Part shown: positions 7,140 through 10,335 of the stretch, one piece after another
Position numbering within the stretch: position 1 is the stretch's first letter
Layout: each line of letters starts with the position of its first letter
Source of the DNA: Chloroflexota bacterium
Lineage (GTDB): Bacteria > Chloroflexota > Anaerolineae > Thermoflexales > Thermoflexaceae
Direction of reading: 5' to 3'
Length of the DNA: 10,335 nucleotides
Assembly: GCA_030550075.1 (NCBI GenBank)
Contig: JAUQQB010000064.1
Coordinates: forward strand, 1-10,335
Notes under the pieces: model-generated
What the model was told of the DNA's origin: nothing
The model's database searches: none
Seen by the model: only the letters and a program-made list of their open reading frames with translations
Position numbers and translations under genes: made by a program

Positions 7140-7188
7140 TTCATGGATTCGTGCAGATTGCCTCCGGCGGCCTGCACGAATCCATGAA
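7140..7188 (+). repeat. Perfect 17-bp-arm inverted repeat before the DUF951 gene
   Basis: TTCATGGATTCGTGCAG (7140-7156) and its exact complement (7172-7188) enclose 15 nt, within which GCC-TCC-GGC can also pair. One G-U and one G-C pair extend the stem outward. It starts 49 nt after the HAD stop and ends 20 nt before the DUF951 start, just ahead of the likely ribosome binding site GGGGGA (7195-7200). There is no T-run on either side. It may be a dispersed palindromic repeat, a processing site or an operator. The perfect arms suggest it is recent or under selection. Confidence 0.7.
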
Positions 7189-7208
7189 GCCCCTGGGGGA
7201 AAAGGGCC

Positions 7209-7430
7209 ATGCCGCTGGAGATCCATCTGGATGACGTGGTGCAGCTCCGCAAGCCCCATCCGTGCGGAGGGATGGAGTGGCAGGTCGTCCGGGTGGGAGC
7301 GGACATTGGGATCCGTTGCCTGACCTGCGGCCGCCGGGTGCTATTGCCGCGCCGGGAGTTTGAACGCCGGGTTCGGCGGATCGTCCGCTGCACCCGCACT
7401 CCTCCCATGCCGACTTCCCCAGATCGTTGA
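7209..7430 (+). CDS. DUF951 family small protein
   Basis: This 73-residue protein matches what I remember of the DUF951 family (about 60-70 residues, function unknown, common in Firmicutes and Chloroflexota). The order of signatures fits: a short strand ending DDVVQLRKPHPCGG, then EWQVVRVGADIGIRCLTCGRRVLLPRREFERRVRRI. The core of the family is KKPHPCG...W.V.R.GAD...C..CG....PR. His17, Cys19, Cys37 and Cys40 could bind a metal, and the C-terminal half is very basic (RRREFERRVRRIVR-like), compatible with RNA or DNA contact; both points are inference. ATG 7209 has GGGGGA 8 nt upstream. The last dozen residues (TRTPPMPTSPDR) are a tail beyond the usual domain. No functional link to its neighbours is evident. 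Confidence 0.8.
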   Translation: MPLEIHLDDVVQLRKPHPCGGMEWQVVRVGADIGIRCLTCGRRVLLPRREFERRVRRIVRCTRTPPMPTSPDR

Positions 7431-7615
7431 AAGAGATGGAAGTCCCTTCTCCCTTCAGAGCGACCTTTGGATTTGGACAACTAACACGCCTTCCGATCTA
7501 ACCAGGGGAAGCACTGCCCTTTTCGACCCCGCCAGGAGCCCGAACAGGCACCATGGGTTACATGGTCCTCCGCCCCGGCGGGGAGGTGTAAATTGCTGAA
7601 TGAGGAGGGGCCACC

Positions 7616-9856
7616 ATGAAACGTATCGGGCTTTACCTGGGCGGTGGGGTGCTGCTGGTCCTGTCCCTGCTGTTCCTCATCGCGGCCTTCTGGCCTGTTC
7701 CTCCGGATTTGCCTCCCAGCGGCCTCTCAGATGGGATGCCGGGCGCGACCGGAGCGCTCCGACGTCCCTTCCCCACAATGCCTGTTCCCCCGGATAACCC
7801 TCAAACCCCGGAGAAGGCCGAGCTGGGCCGTCTGCTGTTCTATGACCCCATCCTTTCCGGAGACAATCGCCGGTCCTGCGCCACCTGTCATCATCCCGAC
7901 CTCGGGTTCACCGATGGGAAAGGGCGCTCGATCGGCGCGGATGGCCAGCTCATGCGCCGGGGCGCTCCGACCCTGTGGAACGTCGGCTATCTCAGACGCT
8001 TGTTCTGGGATGGTCGAGCTTCCTCTCTGGAAGAAGCGGCCCGCATGTCCTTGACGGACTCCCGGGAGATGGCGGAGCAGCCGGATCGCTTGGTTCGGGA
8101 AATCCGGGCGATCCCGGAGTATCGAGAACGGTTCAACCGGGCCTTTGGAGGACGGGATGACTCGGCCGTGACCTTTGAGAATATCGCGAAGGCCATCGCT
8201 GCCTTCGAGCGCACGCTGGTCAGCCGGAACTCGCCTTTCGATCGTTTCGCCGTGGGCGATGTGACGGCGCTGACCCCTTCCCAGCGTCGCGGCCTCAATC
8301 TGTTCCGCTCCGGGCGCATGCGATGTTTTGAATGTCATACGCTTCCCCTGTTCGGCTCCTCGGACTTCCGGGTGATCGGGGTGCCGGATCTCCCCGGGAC
8401 ACCGGTGGATCGCGGACGAGGGGAGATCACCGGTTCGCCCCGTGATGAACGGGCCTTTAAGGTGCCGACCTTGCGCAACGTCGCCCTGACCGCTCCCTAT
8501 ATGCATAACGGGGCCTTCGCGACCCTCGAGGAGGTGATCGATTTCTACCGGGATGGCGGCGGCCGTGGGGGAGGGCTAGATCTCCCCAACCTCGATGCGA
8601 AGATCCAGCCCTTCCGCTTAAGCCCGGAGGAGCGGGAGGACCTGGTGGCCTTCCTCTACGCCCTGACGGATGAATCAGGGCTTCCGCTGGTCCCGGAGGT
8701 CGTCCCCTCCGGCCTGCCGGTGGTCTCCCGGGTGGAAAACCCGGCGCGGGCGCTGGCCGCCCGTTACAACGTCGGCACGCAGGGCGCCCCGGAGCCGGCC
8801 CGCGTGCCACAAACCTGGGTCGTTCGTCCGGGAGAATCCATTCAGGCAGTGCTGGATCAAACCGGACCCGGGGATACGGTTCTGATCGAACCCGGCGTCT
8901 ACCATGAAGCTCTGGTGGTGGAGACGGAGAACCTCACCCTGCGCGGGATCTCCCGGGACGGCCAGCGGCCCATCCTCGATGGCCGGGGGATGCTGGGGGA
9001 TGGCATCATCGCCACCCGCGACGGCTTCACGGTGGAGAACCTGATCGTTCGCAACTACACCAACAATGGCATCGTGGTGCCGGGCGCGCGGGGGATCGTG
9101 ATCCGGGATGTGGCGACGGAGAACACGGGCGCCTACGGAGTGTATCCGGTAGGGAGCGAGGATATCCTCGTTGAACGGGTGGTGGCCATCGGGGCGTGGG
9201 ACACGGGGATTTACATCGGGCAATCCCGCAACGGCATCATCCGCGACAGCGAGGCCTACGGCAACGTCAGTGGGATCGAAGTGGAAAACTCCGTCGCGAT
9301 CACGGTGGAGAACAACTACGCCCACGACAACGCCGCCGGCGTCCTGGTCTTCGTCCTCCCGAACCTCGAATCCAAAGTGGGCTCCCGCAACCGGGTCATC
9401 GGCAACCGGATCCTTCATAACAACGGGCCCAACTTCGCCAAGCCGGGCGCGATCGTGGGGAACGTGCCCTCAGGGACCGGGATCCTGATCATGGCCTCGG
9501 ATGAGACGGAAGTGACCGGCAACGCGATCCGGGACAACGCCTCGGTGGGCATCGCGGTGGTGGGGCTGCATCAGGTCTTCCCGAAGGGCACCGTGTTCGA
9601 TGTCGGCGCCATCCCCGAGCGGAACTGGATCCATGACAATATGCTGTCAAATAACGGCTTTAACCCGGATCCGAAGGTGCGGGCGGCGGGGTTGCCGGGG
9701 GCGGATCTGCTCTGGGATGCCAGTGGCTGGGATAATCTATGGTGGGAGCCCGGGGCTCGCGCCTTCCCTCCGCTTCTGCCCGGCCCGGACTGGCCCTGGC
9801 CGCTCCGCCGCGTCTACTGGCGGTCGCTCCAGCTGCTGGTCCGGTTGCTGGGCTAA
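7616..9856 (+). CDS. Exported di-heme cytochrome c peroxidase (MauG/CCP-like) fused to a parallel beta-helix domain
   Basis: This is a 746-residue protein. Residues 1-4 are basic and 5-27 are hydrophobic, with no lipobox and no clear cleavage site, so it is probably anchored by an uncleaved signal on the outer face of the membrane. Residues about 62-352 form a CCP/MauG-type di-heme domain. The heme c motifs are CATCH (88-92) and CFECH (237-241). Family landmarks include ELGRLLFYDPILSGD, LFWDGRASSLEEAA, VPTLRNVALTAPYMHNGAF with the likely ligand region at 294-299, and a closing helix SPEEREDLVAFLYALT. A Pro/Val-rich linker (353-398) leads to a right-handed parallel beta-helix (about 399-680) with repeated GI.V..N...I..N.. 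turns, as in NosD/CASH-type proteins. It ends in GADLLWDASGWDNLWW and a Trp/Arg-rich tail. From memory, the C-terminal part resembles TIGR03805, a family that occurs paired with, or fused to, exported cytochrome-like proteins of unknown role. GGAGG lies 7 nt before ATG 7616. The substrate is unknown. Confidence 0.88.
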   Translation: MKRIGLYLGGGVLLVLSLLFLIAAFWPVPPDLPPSGLSDGMPGATGALRRPFPTMPVPPDNPQTPEKAELGRLLFYDPILSGDNRRSCATCHHPDLGFTDGKGRSIGADGQLMRRGAPTLWNVGYLRRLFWDGRASSLEEAARMSLTDSREMAEQPDRLVREIRAIPEYRERFNRAFGGRDDSAVTFENIAKAIAAFERTLVSRNSPFDRFAVGDVTALTPSQRRGLNLFRSGRMRCFECHTLPLFGSSDFRVIGVPDLPGTPVDRGRGEITGSPRDERAFKVPTLRNVALTAPYMHNGAFATLEEVIDFYRDGGGRGGGLDLPNLDAKIQPFRLSPEEREDLVAFLYALTDESGLPLVPEVVPSGLPVVSRVENPARALAARYNVGTQGAPEPARVPQTWVVRPGESIQAVLDQTGPGDTVLIEPGVYHEALVVETENLTLRGISRDGQRPILDGRGMLGDGIIATRDGFTVENLIVRNYTNNGIVVPGARGIVIRDVATENTGAYGVYPVGSEDILVERVVAIGAWDTGIYIGQSRNGIIRDSEAYGNVSGIEVENSVAITVENNYAHDNAAGVLVFVLPNLESKVGSRNRVIGNRILHNNGPNFAKPGAIVGNVPSGTGILIMASDETEVTGNAIRDNASVGIAVVGLHQVFPKGTVFDVGAIPERNWIHDNMLSNNGFNPDPKVRAAGLPGADLLWDASGWDNLWWEPGARAFPPLLPGPDWPWPLRRVYWRSLQLLVRLLG

Positions 9857-9863
9857 ATACCCG

Positions 9864-10086
9864 CTCCCTCGTGAACGTTTATAGCAGGCGCTTCGCTTCG
9901 CCTCGCGCCCGACTACAAGCCCGGCGCTCAAGCGCCGGGCTGAATTTGCAAAAGCCCCCTTCGGGGGCTGGAAATTCGCCTTACAGGACAGGTAGTTTTT
10001 CGTTCGTAGTAGGGCACGTCAGTGCCCGTTCTTTTTGGGAACACTTAGATGGGCACTTCGCTTTGCCCTGTTCTCACTTGTGAACG
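9864..10086 (+). repeat. Hairpin-array intergenic element bracketed by direct repeats
   Basis: At least five inverted repeats fill this non-coding stretch. H1 is AGGCG-CTTCGCTT-CGCCT (9886-9903). H2 is AGCCCGGCGCT-CA-AGCGCCGGGCT (9918-9941). H3 is AGCCCCC-TTC-GGGGGCT (9953-9969) nested inside GAATTT (9942-9947)/AAATTC (9972-9977). H4 is GGGCAC-GTCA-GTGCCC (10012-10027). H5 is GGGCA-CTTCGCTT-TGCCC (10051-10068). H1 and H5 share the same 8-nt loop on different, fully complementary stems. H1 and H4 are each preceded by CGTTYRTAGYAGG (9876-9888 and 10001-10013). The whole is bracketed by CTCCCTCGTGAACG (9864-9877) and CTCACTTGTGAACG (10073-10086), matching at 12 of 14 positions. The second bracket ends 29 nt before the hydrolase start. 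It looks like a small non-autonomous palindromic element, but no transposase is present in the window. Confidence 0.65.
10012..10036 (+). terminator. Possible intrinsic terminator after the peroxidase gene
   Basis: The hairpin GGGCAC-GTCA-GTGCCC (6-bp GC-rich stem, 4-nt loop) is followed at once by GTTCTTTTT (10028-10036). This is the only hairpin in the window with a T-rich tract directly downstream on the + strand. It lies 155 nt after the peroxidase/beta-helix stop codon. The same hairpin is part of the repeat array here, so any terminator activity may be incidental. Confidence 0.4.
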
Positions 10087-10115
10087 ATGGTAAAACCTCT
10101 TCGATGGAGCGGGAG

Positions 10116-10335
10116 ATGCCCGAACAAAGGATTGGCGAGGATGTGATCTATTACACAGTCCACCGGGATCCTGAAGCGCGCCGCACTCTGATGCTGATCC
10201 ACGGGGCTGGGGAATCCCATCTGGTGTGGCCCGGGGCGTTGCGGAATCTGCCCGGGGCTGATGTCTACGCCCTGGACCTTCCGGGCCACGGCCGTTCCCG
10301 CGGGCGCGGACGATCCTCCATCGCCGAATACACGG
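10116..10335 (+). CDS. Alpha/beta hydrolase, N-terminal part (3' end outside window)
   Basis: Seventy-three codons are visible and the frame runs off the right edge. The protein shows the start of an alpha/beta-hydrolase fold: strand RTLMLIHGAGES with the HG.G oxyanion-hole motif (about residues 30-36), followed by VWPGALRNL and the strand/turn VYALDLPGHGRSRG (about residues 54-67). The catalytic Ser, Asp and His would lie beyond the window. ATG 10116 is preferred because GGAG (10106-10109) lies 6 nt upstream. An in-frame ATG at 10104 (adding MERE) and a GTG at 10080 are alternatives without a clear ribosome binding site. The family includes esterases, epoxide hydrolases, haloperoxidases and many others, and the reaction cannot be assigned from this fragment. 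Confidence 0.85.
   Translation, partial: MPEQRIGEDVIYYTVHRDPEARRTLMLIHGAGESHLVWPGALRNLPGADVYALDLPGHGRSRGRGRSSIAEYT

Noticed and set aside
7473..7502. Possible promoter TTGGAC-18-TCTAAC before the peroxidase gene
   Set aside because: Both hexamers match consensus poorly and similar matches are expected by chance.
9864..10086. CRISPR array or phage attachment site
   Set aside because: The repeats are palindromic units of different sequence without regular spacers, and no cas, integrase or tRNA gene is in the window.
1..10335. tRNA, rRNA, riboswitch, insertion sequence with transposase, or defence system
   Set aside because: I saw no tRNA-like cloverleaf, rRNA segment, known riboswitch core, transposase or defence-family protein on either strand by reading; a covariance-model search would be needed to exclude weak cases.

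Overview
The window is GC-rich bacterial DNA in which every recognisable gene lies on the + strand. Its left two thirds is the distal end of a respiratory complex I operon, nuoJ (5' end outside the window), nuoK, nuoL, nuoM and nuoN. Together these encode the membrane proton-pumping arm of NADH:quinone oxidoreductase. The right third holds a YihX/epoxide-hydrolase-N-type HAD phosphatase, a 73-residue DUF951 protein, a large exported di-heme cytochrome c peroxidase (MauG/CCP type) fused to a right-handed parallel beta-helix domain, and the first 73 codons of an alpha/beta hydrolase. The protein flavour, the DUF951 gene and the style of the intergenic palindromes suggest a thermophilic Chloroflexota bacterium (Thermoflexus/Anaerolineae-like). 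This is inference; there is no rRNA or other marker gene to fix it.

Layout: 1-386 nuoJ (partial); 383-688 nuoK, overlapping nuoJ by ATGA; 689-847 structured spacer; 848-2773 nuoL; 2787-4310 nuoM after a 13-nt gap; 4311-4589 spacer with a large palindrome; 4590-6002 nuoN; 6003-6460 long non-coding gap with a second related palindrome and, near its right end, an 11-bp tandem repeat; 6461-7090 HAD hydrolase; 7091-7208 gap with a perfect 17-bp-arm inverted repeat; 7209-7430 DUF951; 7616-9856 peroxidase/beta-helix fusion; 9857-10115 gap packed with at least five hairpins; 10116-end alpha/beta hydrolase.

How the genes work together: NuoL, NuoM and NuoN are the three antiporter-like subunits, and each keeps the expected membrane Glu/Lys series. 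NuoJ and NuoK link them to the quinone-binding arm, which is presumably encoded upstream. The genes to the right of nuoN are not obviously part of respiration through complex I. The fusion protein would receive electrons outside the cytoplasmic membrane, but what it oxidises or binds is unknown.

The most unusual features are the peroxidase/beta-helix fusion and the intergenic palindromes. Two GC-rich palindromes flanking nuoN share a core and an 11-nt 3' tag. The hairpin cluster at 9864-10086 contains two hairpins with an identical 8-nt loop on different but fully complementary stems, and is bracketed by near-identical direct repeats. This looks like a small non-autonomous repeat element or a conserved structured element.
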